Positions 25,001 to 36,180 of a stretch of 64,000 nucleotides of DNA are shown here, one piece after another. The position numbers were made by a program, and so were the translations under genes. The notes below the pieces were generated by a model. It did no database searches. It was not told where the DNA came from and saw only the letters and a list, made by a program, of their open reading frames with translations. The number at the start of each line of letters is the position of its first letter. Position 1 is the stretch's first letter. This DNA comes from Tubiluchus corallicola (Eukaryota > Priapulida > Priapulimorpha > Priapulimorphida > Tubiluchidae). The stretch covers positions 299,281 to 363,280 of the forward strand of contig JAQGDQ010000129.1 of assembly GCA_030141605.1 (NCBI GenBank), given 5' to 3'.

Positions 25001-28000
25001 ACAGCTTGGCCGCCACTTATGCGGAGCTGAGAGCAATTTTTACAACGAGCTGGGTCAGGTAAATGCATTGGGGGAGTAACTTATTTAGTTCCATGGTACC
25101 AGAAAATAGCAATATGATTTATAACATTTCTTTAGATTATTTGTGTAGCAGAAAATCAGAGTGCTTGATTCATAGGTAGATAAAACGTGCGATCATAGGA
25201 TGGGTACTGTTTGTAAAGCTACATGGGCCAAGTCACTCGAGTGCTAGTTCCACGTAAATCCCTTCAACCTGTTTTGTGGGACTGTTTGTACCGAAAATGA
25301 CCTATTAAACACAAATAATATTTCCTTACTTAGAGGCTTGTGGACTTATTATTAGATGATGCAGTCAAACGTAGACAAGGAGATGGGTGATCGTGGTATC
25401 TATCATACTTACTGCATGGAAAGGTCAGCAGCAGCATTATGCGACAAGTTTACCACAGTTAGTGCTGTGTTGGGCAATGAGACAACTCACGTCCTTCTGC
25501 GGTCACCAGGTAACAGTCTTGCACTTGCAATGAAACATTGATGATTGTGACATACATTTATGTGTGACATTAAAATATTTTGCATTAGAAATAATTTTGG
25601 CAGTGCAGTTGTTCTCATTATATCATTGCCATTGTTGTTATTGTCTTACAATATCAAATAATTATTGCGTTTCTTTTACTTTTATGGTTTTTTCAGATGC
25701 AATCTTGCCCAATGGACTCGATGTCCAGTACTATGCTGACAAAAACTACCACAACTTTCTTCATGAGCTCTACAAGGAAAGAATTCATGAGTTTGTCAGA
25801 GGACATTTTATTGGGTACGTTTTTGTTAAATTAATCTGGTTATAGACGACCAAAAATATCACTAATAAAAATGAAGTGTCTTACGTTTGAAAACCATGCA
25901 GCGAAATCCTAGCTCAAACAGTACACGCATTTTTAAGTGAGATAGAACTCTGCTGCTTTTCAAGAATGGACTCAGGAATAAATACAAGCCTCTGACGAAT
26001 AAAGCTGCGAATGAAGCGACATGTCAGTATCATCCTGAGCTTCTCCATCTTGGTAGATTCCTGACAGAGCTGCATTCTTTTTTATCTATAACTGGTTGGT
26101 TATTAGTTTAGGCTACCCACTTTTTCAAATGTGTTAACCATTTTCGCTTCTTCTTTTTCTTTTATTTAAAAGCTCTCATTCACTCATTCCGTGCTCCGTT
26201 TCCGCAGGCTTAGAACTTTTTGGTGTAGTAAGAATTACTTCGTTTTATCAAAAAAAAAAATAAAATGTTTAATTATCGTAAATCCGTTGACATATTTTGT
26301 TACAGGTATTTGGATTTCGACCTAGATAAAACCTTGTATTTCGTAAATGCTGGTCGATATGAATTTTGCAATAAAGGAGTCGACCTTTACATTGAAGCAC
26401 TAGCAAGACTTAATTACCACTTGAAGGTGATATACGTTATATGTTATATGCTTTATAGGTTTAACAGACATTTTTTATACAATTTGGCACATTGCAAGTC
26501 GGAATTTAGCACTCAGCTACCACTCATCATTGATCTTGACCGGCGTCTAGTTCATTGTCAACGTTAAGAATCTGCGATGAGCCACTGAACCACCAGAGGT
26601 GTCTTTTTCGCTACATTTGGATATACATTCAACGTACACCCTCGCTCGACGAAGAAATGTCGAATGAGACCGTCCAGAGTCAGTATTGAAGGGAGTCACA
26701 TATCCACTCACTGATCACCATCAGCCTTGTTTAATTTCGGCAACGGCATACACCTAGTTTTAGCATAAGCATAGTTTATTTGGTTCAGGTTAGACAGTTT
26801 TTAAAATTAATACATGAATCCCCATGATGATAACTGATTATTTTTAGTTTTGATTCTTTTGTACCACTACTAAACAAAACTACATTTTTCAAATTTTTAT
26901 TTACAAATTTTCTTCAGTCTTTCCCATGGAAAGCTTTCTTTTCGTTTCAGTTTGCTAACAGTGACATTACAATTATTGCCTTCTTCGTTTTTCCCACCAA
27001 AACACACAATTATAACGTGAAAACGTTGCACAATCACTGGATCTACACTCGATTAAAAGATCTTGTTTCTGGATCGACCGATATAGTGCGGTTTAGGACG
27101 CTGGAGAGTCTGCTGAGGTAATTCTGTGATAATCTTGACCACTGAATGGTTTCGTAAAATGCCCGAAGTGAAGCTAAGCTAATTAGGTACGCATGAGTAT
27201 ACAGGATTGTAATGAATCTTGGAAAACAGTTCTATAGAGATTTGAAACTCACTGATTCGTGTTGAATTTGAGTTGAAATGAAAATTGAAAATAGAAATAG
27301 TCCAGTCCATTTTACAGTGCTGTTTTACTGTACTTACTTTGCATAGCAATTCCTTTTTAATGAAGAGGCCGTCAAGGTGAACAGACAAATTAGTTGTGAA
27401 GCGGTGGAACCGGTGACAGTATTGACGGCAGTGGTGATAAGAAGTGTGTTGGTGGGAGGGCGGTGGCGGCAGCGGCTAGTATTATGGAATGATTTTAAGG
27501 CGTATATTAGGTAGCGCAAAAACATACCGAAGTTTTGGTCGCGATATTATAAGGTAAAATAACGAGAGCACTTGAAAAGTGCCACATTGACGTTACATAT
27601 GCTTATGTATAAACACGAAAAATTCCATGTCATTTTTTTAGACTTTTCCAAAGATACAGAAGCATTAAAACAAAAAGTCAAAAAATAAATGCCGGAAAAA
27701 ATGTTTGTCACTATTGTTAACATTTTTGGCATGTGCTCTATTTATGTCTACTGTTTTCACCGCAAACTGGACTAAGGCATTTCTTCCAACAGTTGACACA
27801 GTTTCTCACTTCTTTAAAGGATAGTTGGTCCCAGGGCTCAACAGTTTTGGACTTTAGTTCCTCTGTACCAAACGGCGTCAAACGTGCCTTATATTTATGG
27901 TGGAGACCATGATGTAAACTAGATGATTTCTAAATAGTTTTGCTGCTATGTACTGTGTGCTTTATTTGCCAATTTGGTTGCTCTTCAGTTAATGATTAGC

Positions 28001-31000
28001 TGACATTGTTTCGGCATTTACTTTTTAACACTCAGAAGTATTTTGACCATAACTAAAAATTACTAAAATTACAAACTTGTAACTTTCACAGCCGAAAGTC
28101 AATGCAGCATCACAATGAGAATTTTCAACTTTATAGAGCGCGTATTTGCTTCTAATATTATTGGAGTCTAAATTTCGGCACGTTTTTCCTACCACACCAT
28201 ATCGGAACCGTACAAGAAGTCTTGAGCTACATTTACAACAGTTTTATGGAGTTGGTCTATGATATTAGAACATAAATACGAGAGTATTTAACATTCTAGC
28301 GGGCGTAATTTTACTGATGCAATTGTTTCACCGAATGAATACCATGGTATCCAAGAATGCTTGGCCGAACTAAACAACAGCGCCATGTTTCCTCCTATAA
28401 CTACTCACAACATGGATGATGATGGTGGTGATGAAATCCTGGTCAACCTTCGACGTTGTAAACTATTCAACGCCCCAAGCGACAGAGTCAAAGTAAGTCA
28501 CATAATTGTGCAACTGCTGGCTTGAAGCATCACTATAGTTTCGCTTTTAGTTTGAATCTAAAACTGCTTTCACAAGTCATCTGGTTAAAAACAAATGTTT
28601 AAATGACAATCTTTGTGAATGAAAATGGCGTATTGAAAACTGACCAGAAAACCTCTTTCTGTGTCGTCATTTTCATTGACCACTAACCGCCAGAATACTG
28701 GTTCTGGTTTCGAATTTCAGTAGGCAACAAATTTCCAGGTTTTCTAATTTAATCTGGTTCTAGTCATATAGTCATAATTCTAAATAGATCACCTAACTAT
28801 TATTTTATCTGATCATTCTATAAAGCGACTTGGTGTTGAAATATCTAGATAAATCTTAATAATAGAATCACTATCCAGTGACAAACAACAAGGCTTTTTG
28901 AAGGATGTCATTTTTACCAGTGCAAATGAACTTGCTAAGAAGCGGAAGCAGTTTCAAAGTGTAATGATTATGACTACACAAAATACTTCAAACAGTACAG
29001 AATTTGTTAGAGAAAATTTTTGACGCCAACATTCAGAATAGCAAAGTGGTAAAAACCTTTCAGCTATTTATGACGTGTATAATCATCTTCATCCTATAAT
29101 GAGCGCGTTACACCCTGTTTAATTGTTATAGGTAATTTTCCACCCAGCGTACCTTCATCAAGGAACAATCATTGGTTTAAACTATGACAACTTTCTTTTT
29201 GGCTGTCACTTAGGTGTTTTTCCATCGTACTACGAACCTTGGGGATACACACCAGGTAATTTCTTCATTTCTTAGTCTGACCTAAAATATTTGATGTTTT
29301 GATTTCTTGTGTGATGTTTTTCATGTTTTTGTCAATGAATCGCAGTTTAAGTTTAAATTTGTTTATTTCAGTTAACTAATAACTACATACAATTCTAGAC
29401 GAAATTAAGGCTGTATTGAAATAATAAAAAGTATTCATTTACAAAGAGATAAAAGTAAGAAATGTGTGAATTACATGAATGCAACATGATTAAATTATCA
29501 TTCGTATTGTGAAGAAAAAAGATATATACTTACGTATTAACTAACAACTATGAGCAAAGGCAAAGACTCGCTTGATGACAACAAGCCGAATACTTAAATT
29601 AATATATGAAATAATAAATATATATAAGAATAGTAAACATAATTAATTCCGATTATGAAACTTAACTATAACGACTTCATGGACCCACCAAACAACAACA
29701 TGGGTAACTTGATATTGCCCATTATCAAGCAGGAAATATTTTAAATAATCATCTACGCAAAATTAACCAATGGGCTAAACAATGGTTGGTAAACTTCAAT
29801 ATCCAGAAAACTGGGTTACTGATAATATCTAACAGACGATCTATATTCTCGCTGCCACCTATATTCTTAGACAATGTACCCATCGAAATATTTAACTCAG
29901 ATAAGTGTCTTGGTTTAACCTTTACTTTTGATGCTCACTGGTCGCTGATGCAAAGTGATTCTCACAACTCAGCTTCTAAATCCAAGTTCCCGCTTAGCAT
30001 TGACGTGGCTTCAAAACATAGTAGATAGAAAAACACTCTTAATTATAATTAAACTGTATATTCCCGTACTTGATATGCTTGTGAAGTGTGGGACAACTGC
30101 ACGCTCGCTCAGGCTAGTGATTAATACGCATAATTACTGATGCTATACGTGTCACAGAGATCAAGTTTTATACGAAGAAATTGGCTTGCTTCTCTTACAT
30201 GTTTCGTCGTAAGCTAAAATAATGTCATGTACAATATAACAAATAACATGAGCTCACCATATTCTGAATTACATACATAATTTGCTTCCTCTAAAAGTTT
30301 CTGAGATTGTTCCCCATAGGAACTTGTGAAATGCTGCTCACTTTTCTGTGCTCTGCACCTGTCCAGGACAACACTTTACCACAATTCGTTCACCGTGTGC
30401 GCCACATAAGAATGGAATCAGTTATGTGAAGATACAAAAATTCCCAATCCAATACTAATTTCAAAAATAAACTTCGCCCATTATGATGAATTTAAAGTTC
30501 AGAAATCACCCTTTTACCATTATATCTGGGAAACTCTTAGACAAATTCATCTTGTTCGAATGAGGATGAGTTGCAGTCTTTTGTTACTTCATATCTATTA
30601 AAATTCTATAACAGATACTTATAACCAATTTATAATCTAATAAATAATGACATCAATATTTTTCTGTATGGCAAACATCTCTTTATTTGCAGTTCAATCA
30701 AATTGTTACCACTGCTATAATTGATCTTATGATTAATAATTATAAACGTTTCACTATATAAGCTGTCAGTTCATTCCTTCTCGCTTAGTGTACATGATTA
30801 TGGTCTTATTAAGCCTACCTTAATGTTTCAGTTACTACCCTCTCTTCTTATTGTACCCCAAACCAGATTAATCATGTCATCGGGCTTAATTTTCTCACGC
30901 TATTTCACCCCCACTCCTTCCAAAAGGACTTCAGACCTTCATATCTGTAATTATTTTCTCTCCATTGTAGCTGTCTTTTTTTCTTTTACTAAAGCCTTTT

Positions 31001-32237
31001 TATTTGTTATTTGTTTTACTTTATTTGTTAAAAAGCTGGGGAAATTCAGTTATGAGGCAAAAAAAGATTCGCTATTGACATGCTTACAACCAGGCCGGTG
31101 TTGTGGTTGTGACGATTATGAAAATAGTGAAATGGAAATACTTGATACGAAGCAGTTAGGGATTCGAAATTTTTTAGATGAAAAGGTTGAGAGAAAGAAT
31201 ATGTACACGAAGAGCGTGTATATGTTAACAAATACGTGCTATATGTACGTGCTGCAGAAATTGGAGACATTTTGATTGTTCCAGATTGAATGAAAATCAT
31301 AAATTCAACTTCAAATTCAATCAACACCAACTTGTAATTGACCCTTAAATAATACACTATAATGCATATACATGTACAATGTATGCCATAACACCAAGGT
31401 ACCATTATAAGTATATTCAATTTTAAAATTCAATTTTAAGAATGGGGAGCGTGGGGAACGCCCAAATTATTATTACATACACCAAAAGAAGTGGCAACAG
31501 TCTTTCCATTATATCCGTCGTCAAAGATTCCTTTTCACTCATTTAGTGATTTTGTCAACTACTAATTTTTCTCCGAACCTTATCTGTTCATTTCCTGTTC
31601 TTTAACTTCTAGATACTCAACTGTTCTTCAATTTACAATTTTCAGCTGAATGTGTAGTTAAAGGATTGCCGTTAATTACGAGTAACCTGTCCGGATTTGG
31701 AAACTTTATGTCTGATCATGTGGGAAATCCGAAAGCATTTGGCATTTACATTGTAAATCGTACACACATCTCAGTTGAAGAATCAGTGCAGCAATTAGCC
31801 CAGGTGAGTGTCCCTCTGGCTTCATACATGAGAGCAAACCTGTTTAGATTTAAAGCTGTAATGTGTTGTAATATGCAAATAGTTTCTGGCCTTGCAGAAT
31901 TAGTACCTACATTTTTACAATTGACTACTCGTAAGACTATTTACAATAATTTAGAAGTAGTAAGCAAGTTAAAGCAACATGAAAGCCATTGTGACTGAGG
32001 CACGCAACGTATGTAAATCAAACAAACGCACGAAAATCTGAAGAAGCTGCTTTTCCACTGGAACTTCTACTTTCCGGGTAGCACCAATATGCTAACTAGA
32101 TAACTCCAACACGCACTAGTTTTAAATCAACCTGAATGCAACAAAAATCACCCAACTTTGTCCTATTCTCATCTAGTTATTTCTCATTTGACTTTTTTAA
32201 TCACCAATTTACACCAGTTGGTTTAGCTAAGTGCCAA

Positions 32238-32316
<79 letters not shown>

Positions 32317-34089
32317 CAATTCTCATTCGGTTGAGCTTTACTATTTGAGTACTTTTAATCCTATTTTTTGCGACTTACTCCGCCTGTACCTTTTACCTGC
32401 GTCCGCAGCTAGTCCAGTATCATAATCACCAAAAATTGAAGTACTGAAAATAAAGACAGTATTATTCGCACATGAGACAATGTAAAAATTATACACTTAC
32501 TAGTTCTATAAGAAAAATTAGCATGGACAACTTCGATGTTCAGCATGTTCCAGAACTGTACATTTTAAGTGGAATTATTGTGAATCTTACACGCAATTTA
32601 TTTGCGTTTTAGTACATGTGTGACTATGCGAATACATCTGCGTCAGTGCGAGGGCAAATGAGAGATAGATGTATTAAACTGTCTTGGCTCCTTGACTGGA
32701 ATCATCTCGGAAAGGTAAGAACACAACTGCCTAAAACTAATGTTCACACATCCACGTTTGAGCGTGATACCAATCAGTTAAGGCGTGTTCACGTTTACTT
32801 CATGTTCACACTAGCGGCATCGTTTACATATAAGGTATACACATTTGTATTGTAAGAGCTTTATACTGAGGCTTGCATGTAGTGTTTAAACAGCCGCACA
32901 GAACGTACCTGAAGAAAGTGATTATAAATAATAACAATCGTTGCAAGTTTTACTTGAGTGCAGTTATACCACATTGTTGAAACATGTTTTTGTAATAACA
33001 CTGAATCAGATAATTTTATTAAGTGTTAATGCAGACAACTTATCAAAGTAGGTGACTTTATATTTAGAAATTAATTAAACAGCAATCTTTAAAAGTTTTG
33101 TGGATTCATTATGGTATCGCTGAATGGGGGGGGGGGTGTCTATCTAAATGTGAAACAAATAACATGCCGGTCTTGGGTAGCTGGATAAGTGGCTTGTCTA
33201 TCTTGTTTCACAAAAGCGTTGAGGCAAAAGACTGTTAACACCTTAGGCTTAATTTTTGAATATTATTGAGCATTCGGTTTTTTTTGTTTCATAATCAATT
33301 TTGTTCATCGTCTTGTAGTTTTATACAAAAGTGCGTCAGTTAGCCATCGCTGACAAATCACCACAGAGCTCCAGACATTACCTGGGTAGAATGAAGCCGA
33401 TTAAAGAGATTTACGACAAAGGTGCCTGGTCATTACAGGAGTCATCCGTGCTGTTGCTAGAAACTCTGGAACGGCTGGCCACCGTCCCCAGCGCAAAAAA
33501 CCTTCATTCCTTCTCCGAGACCAAAACGCAGTTATTCCGTCAGTATTCAGAAATTAGCAAGAAGCCATTTTATTTCTGCTCACAACATGTCATGCGGCCA
33601 CTACTCCGCAATTACTGTGAGAGGCCATTCGTCGAAACCGTGCCGCGCCCCTTCTCGTGCAAGCCATTACAGCGGTACGCTGCATCAAGTACAAGAGCCT
33701 TCCATCAATACACAGAGGAAGGTTTAAACTGCCGCGATCTGTACGCCGAAACAACACCTAGGGCCTTCCACCAAAACAATGATGCACCTCCCTACCAGAG
33801 GTACGCTGACAGCTCAGGTATCTTTAGCCGATATAGTGGAGAAAATAATGTCATGCCTGATTCTGGTATTCAACCGCTATATGAGAGTGAAGAGACGAGA
33901 AGTCTTACAGTGACATCTATGAGTCATCCTGGCGATGGTACTAGTTCTGAAGACGTCAGCTTAAACCAACGGAAACTGCAAAATCAAGACCCAGAAATAA
34001 TCAGAAATTCCCTTATTTGGGATTCAGACTTGGTGCAATGGGCCAACTGCTTTGGTAATTGGATGGATTCTATGTTACAGGATATCTGA
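21948..34089 (+). CDS. GYS: glycogen [starch] synthase, complete gene, 13 coding exons
   Basis: Glycosyltransferase family 3 enzyme that extends glycogen by adding glucose from UDP-glucose in alpha-1,4 linkage; cytosolic. Joining 21948-22023, 22975-23156, 23922-24113, 24861-25058, 25365-25509, 25697-25814, 26306-26426, 26951-27117, 28300-28492, 29132-29255, 31646-31803, 32613-32714 and 33319-34089 gives 2547 nt, 848 residues plus stop, with every junction in phase. Family landmarks in order: [10 protein letters not shown] (donor-site loop), [90 protein letters not shown] with the two catalytic-type glutamates at 499 and 507 (E-x7-E), TSNLSGFG, and LLDW near 587. Vertebrate enzymes are about 700-740 residues; the excess lies in the C-terminal tail. 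The start is the first ATG in frame with the conserved AWDIAKK segment; an in-frame TAA lies just upstream, but an additional 5' exon spliced at 'ttgcag' is possible. Confidence 0.96.
22246..22473 (+). CDS. coding-like ORF of unknown function in glycogen synthase intron 1
   Basis: Seventy-five codons from ATG (context aataaaATGG) to TGA inside the intron, same strand as the host gene. Begins [20 protein letters not shown] and reads as a soluble, helix-forming protein with regular codon use, unlike the flanking intron. The open frame extends 17 codons upstream of this ATG. I recognise no family. It could be a nested gene, an alternative first exon, or a decayed retrocopy. No clear donor site was found before the stop. 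Confidence 0.3.
   Translation: MDDTSTHAELFIDNYAKCKAHGKTPSQLIDFIECYKTAIKISDFRLSVCALTYEMSLNLNPSLRQSFKFYLVLIL
22975..23156 (+). CDS. GYS: glycogen synthase exon 2
   Basis: Acceptor tttttcag, donor gtaaaa, phases 1 to 0. Completes Ala26 and encodes [10 protein letters not shown] through SDLQILGIE (residue 86). Contains the N-terminal glycine-rich loop of the family. Confidence 0.95.
23922..24113 (+). CDS. GYS: glycogen synthase exon 3
   Basis: Acceptor gttgatag, donor gtagta, phase 0 at both ends. Encodes residues 87-150, including LYGRWMVEG and [12 protein letters not shown], equivalent to the YFGRW and LFGF segments of animal enzymes. Confidence 0.93.
24861..25058 (+). CDS. GYS: glycogen synthase exon 4
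   Basis: Acceptor tttttgcag, donor gtaaat, phase 0 at both ends. Residues 151-216, carrying QFHEW and [15 protein letters not shown], among the best conserved blocks of the N-terminal Rossmann domain. Confidence 0.96.
25365..25509 (+). CDS. GYS: glycogen synthase exon 5
   Basis: Residues 217-264 plus one base: [30 protein letters not shown]. The start uses 'gatgatgcag', which keeps the spacing seen in the family (YNELGQ then SNVDK). An alternative acceptor 'ttattattag' nine bases upstream would add Met-Met-Gln. Donor gtaaca. Confidence 0.9.
25697..25814 (+). CDS. GYS: glycogen synthase exon 6
   Basis: Acceptor gttttttcag, donor gtacgt, phases 1 to 2. Completes Asp265 and encodes AILPNGLDV through [12 protein letters not shown], the linker into the C-terminal Rossmann domain. 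Confidence 0.95.
26306..26426 (+). CDS. GYS: glycogen synthase exon 7
   Basis: Acceptor ttgttacag, donor gtgata, phases 2 to 0. Completes Gly304 and encodes [22 protein letters not shown] and [11 protein letters not shown] (to residue 344). Confidence 0.95.
26951..27117 (+). CDS. GYS: glycogen synthase exon 8
   Basis: Acceptor ttcgtttcag, donor gtaatt, phases 0 to 2, residues 345-399. Encodes [19 protein letters not shown], equivalent to VVAFFIMPARTNNFNVETL of vertebrate enzymes, then a more diverged helical stretch ending LESLL. Confidence 0.92.
28300..28492 (+). CDS. GYS: glycogen synthase exon 9
   Basis: Acceptor acattctag, donor gtaagt, phases 2 to 0. Completes Ser400 and encodes residues 401-464, with [11 protein letters not shown] and [10 protein letters not shown]; these align with PPVCTHNMLDD and LFNSSADRVK of vertebrate enzymes. 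The 5' part ([17 protein letters not shown]) is diverged. Confidence 0.92.
29132..29255 (+). CDS. GYS: glycogen synthase exon 10
   Basis: Acceptor attgttatag, donor gtaatt, phases 0 to 1. Residues 465-505: [26 protein letters not shown]. Holds the first glutamate (499) of the E-x7-E catalytic-type motif; the second (507) is in the next exon. Confidence 0.96.
29690..30500 (+). mobile_element. decayed non-LTR retrotransposon (LINE) fragment in glycogen synthase intron 10
   Basis: Three-prime part of a LINE reverse transcriptase ORF, broken by stops and frameshifts. Visible pieces: [20 protein letters not shown] and [16 protein letters not shown] (29760-29920), typical of the region after the RT catalytic core, then '[12 protein letters not shown]' near 30385-30420, like the NSF...W-N-LP end of such ORFs. 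The catalytic part and 5' end are absent, so this is a 5'-truncated, inactive copy. The exact ends are not resolved. Confidence 0.75.
31646..31803 (+). CDS. GYS: glycogen synthase exon 11
   Basis: Acceptor caattttcag, donor gtgagt, phases 1 to 0. Completes Ala506, then [20 protein letters not shown] and [20 protein letters not shown], to residue 558. Confidence 0.96.
32238..32314. repeat. (AAT)n microsatellite, about 26 copies
   Basis: Uninterrupted AAT repeat in intron 11 of the glycogen synthase gene. Confidence 0.98.
32613..32714 (+). CDS. GYS: glycogen synthase exon 12 (regulatory helix)
   Basis: Acceptor ttgcgttttag, donor gtaaga, phase 0 both ends, residues 559-592. Covers the arginine-rich regulatory helix that senses glucose-6-phosphate in the family: Arg571, Arg575 and Arg577 are present, the next basic position is Lys580, and the two upstream arginines of vertebrates are replaced by Ala568 and Ser569. 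Then [10 protein letters not shown]. Confidence 0.93.
33126..33136. repeat. G11 homopolymer
   Basis: Run of eleven G in glycogen synthase intron 12. A second G11 run lies at 15527-15537 and a G8 run at 36072-36079. Confidence 0.95.
33319..34089 (+). CDS. GYS: glycogen synthase exon 13 (terminal, long repeated tail)
   Basis: Acceptor cgtcttgtag; 256 codons then [18 protein letters not shown] joins the conserved core; the remaining roughly 240 residues form a Ser/Tyr/Arg-rich tail with repeated short units ([44 protein letters not shown] and PYQRYADSS). I do not see the proline-spaced serine cluster (sites 3a-3c) of vertebrate enzymes. The open frame is continuous and in phase, so the tail is probably translated. 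Confidence 0.93.
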   Translation, partial: FYTKVRQLAIADKSPQSSRHYLGRMKPIKEIYDKGAWSLQESSVLLLETLERLATVPSAKNLHSFSETKTQLFRQYSEISKKPFYFCSQHVMRPLLRNYCERPFVETVPRPFSCKPLQRYAASSTRAFHQYTEEGLNCRDLYAETTPRAFHQNNDAPPYQRYADSSGIFSRYSGENNVMPDSGIQPLYESEETRSLTVTSMSHPGDGTSSEDVSLNQRKLQNQDPEIIRNSLIWDSDLVQWANCFGNWMDSMLQDI

Positions 34090-34245
34090 ATAAATATGAC
34101 TCCAAACTGGTATGAGCCCAAAACACATTTTGTAATGTATGAAGTTTTACTATAGGATCTTGTGATATATGTCACTTACCCAAAATGTCAAACCGAAAAA
34201 TACAATTGCAAATGCGGTACATATTTCTACTGTATAAAATGCGGT

Positions 34246-34251
34246 AATAAA
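34246..34251 (+). terminator. candidate polyadenylation signal of glycogen synthase
   Basis: AATAAA about 157 bases after the stop codon. A second AATAAA overlaps the stop itself (34089-34094) but is too close to be the likely signal. Confidence 0.45.
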
Positions 34252-36005
34252 TTTTATGTACCAAAAGCAACATAATATTACCTGATTAAAATATTTGCAT
34301 GTTTTTCATCTTTGAAATATTTTATAGTTTCATGAATTGCATCAAATCATTTAATTACTGTTTGTCATCAGCAAAACAGGAAAAATTCGTCAAAAAAACG
34401 TGTACACATACTTGTGCCTCCTAATCTACAGGACTGAATGCAACAACACCTAATTGTAAATTTTTCAGTACAGTAACAGTTGACATACTTAATCATCTAT
34501 ACTCCTCTAAGTATTTTCTTGGTTATGGACTGGAAATACCTTATTCTATTCCATCCAATTACTATGTTATAGCCTACTCTTATGTGTATTGGCTTATTGA
34601 TTAACAAAAACCACCATTAATCAAACAATAGTCACAGAAATACAATACCAAGAGAAAATCAATTTATACCAAAAAAAGTTTTATTTCTCAGTCATGATTT
34701 AGTCCCAAAGTTAAAAGTTATTGCAAAATTTGTCATATAAACAATTTGACAAAGGAAATTGCAAGTGAAATTATAATTACACACTAGGCAAAAATTGCAT
34801 AACTAATTACTCAAAAATGTTTAAACTAAAACCTTGGCACTAGTAAGCTAGTGCTAAAACAGTCTCCGTGAAAACTTAAATAAGCAATAACAATTTAAAT
34901 CCATTATTTACAAATTATACACATACAAAAATGTTGAAAAATTCAACAACTATAAAAAATTAATTTACGTCAATATGTCCTAAAAGCATGAAACACAAAC
35001 TGCGTAAAAAAGGTAGCTTGCTATATAAAAACATCTAATCTAGAATGATTCATTGCTGTTAGTTGTACTGCTAAAGATGCTTTAAAGGAGACTACTGTAA
35101 GGCAAAATGAGAAGCAAGAATTTTCCTAATAATGATCTGTTTGATCCAACAAAATAGGCCTACAATACTGTTATCTTTGTTTTGCAGATTAAGAGAAATT
35201 TCATTTCTAAGATTTAGAATGTTTCAAGTGGTTCATCTGCATTTTTTTAAAGTAACAAAACTGGTAAAAGTGATATAACTAGTAAACTTTCTAGATAATA
35301 GTGATGCTAATCACATTGGCATTGTAAGTTGCACAGAATACGTGGTGCCATCCATTGCCACGAATATATAAAGGCAGTCTAATATACTATTTCAAAAAAT
35401 AATAAATTCTTCTGAAATTGAACAGGTGCTAAATTAGCTTAGACAGTTGGGATACTAAACACAATTTCCTATTAATCAAATATACCTTCTAGGCCCTCAG
35501 ATACTACTGTGAAACTTATGGGATTCATCATTCAACACATTAGAATTGCTACTGCATTCATTATTTACAATTCCCTGTAAAACGTCTAACATTCATTTTT
35601 TATATAAAATAAATTCTTTTTAACAAGGCAATATATACAACAATTTACAACTTCAAGTATGACAATTGTTGCTCTATATAATAATAACACCGACAATGCA
35701 CAACTCTGATCACAGGAAAGCTTCATATATCTTAACACGAATGAACGGATATCTGAAAATAACTTGTTCCCTCGCACTTGGTCCACAAAAAAATTCAAGC
35801 ATTGGACAACTGGGTATGAATAACAGTGGTCCCCCTTAAGAAAGGAAATCCTTTCTTAACTAGTCATTATGACAATTACAATGACTGTGACAATAGGTGG
35901 TAACGATGGTGGTGACGACAATAAATTGATGACGATAGCAAAACGATACCCGAGGTTGTCATCAAATTATACAATCTTGTGACATCTAGTCTGGTTTATT
36001 GATAA
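34252..36005. other. spacer between convergent genes
   Basis: AT-rich sequence between the glycogen synthase 3' end and the fringe 3' end. I see no coding-like frame, structural RNA or mobile-element signature here. Either gene may have a longer 3' UTR extending into it. Confidence 0.6.
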
Positions 36006-36016
36006 TTTATTTTATT
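36006..36016 (-). terminator. candidate polyadenylation signals of fringe (two overlapping AATAAA)
   Basis: On the minus strand two AATAAA hexamers overlap by one base, about 105 bases downstream of the fringe stop codon. Confidence 0.5.
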
Positions 36017-36119
36017 GAGCCTTTTGTCAGACCTCTTCTTAAGTCTTCCATTTTGACTGTATGATTGTCATGGGGGGGGTGTAAGTATCGAATGCTAATG
36101 TCTCATTTTCTGATTTCTG

Positions 36120-36180
36120 CTACCTCTGCTTAGGACAATAACTTGTTTCAGGATACAGTCGACAATGAACGGCTTTTAAC
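36120..36180 (-). CDS. fng: fringe terminal exon
   Basis: 61 nt from acceptor tttttttacag to TAG. Completes Lys and encodes LKAVHCRLYPETSYCPKQR, the conserved SIHCHLYPDTPWCP-type C-terminus with its two cysteines. Too short for simple ORF detection; found by homology of pattern and splice phase. Confidence 0.92.

Noticed and set aside
30823-31275. 150-codon plus-strand ORF in glycogen synthase intron 10
   Set aside because: T-rich first half, no motif, lies between the LINE fragment and exon 11; probably chance or LINE-related sequence.
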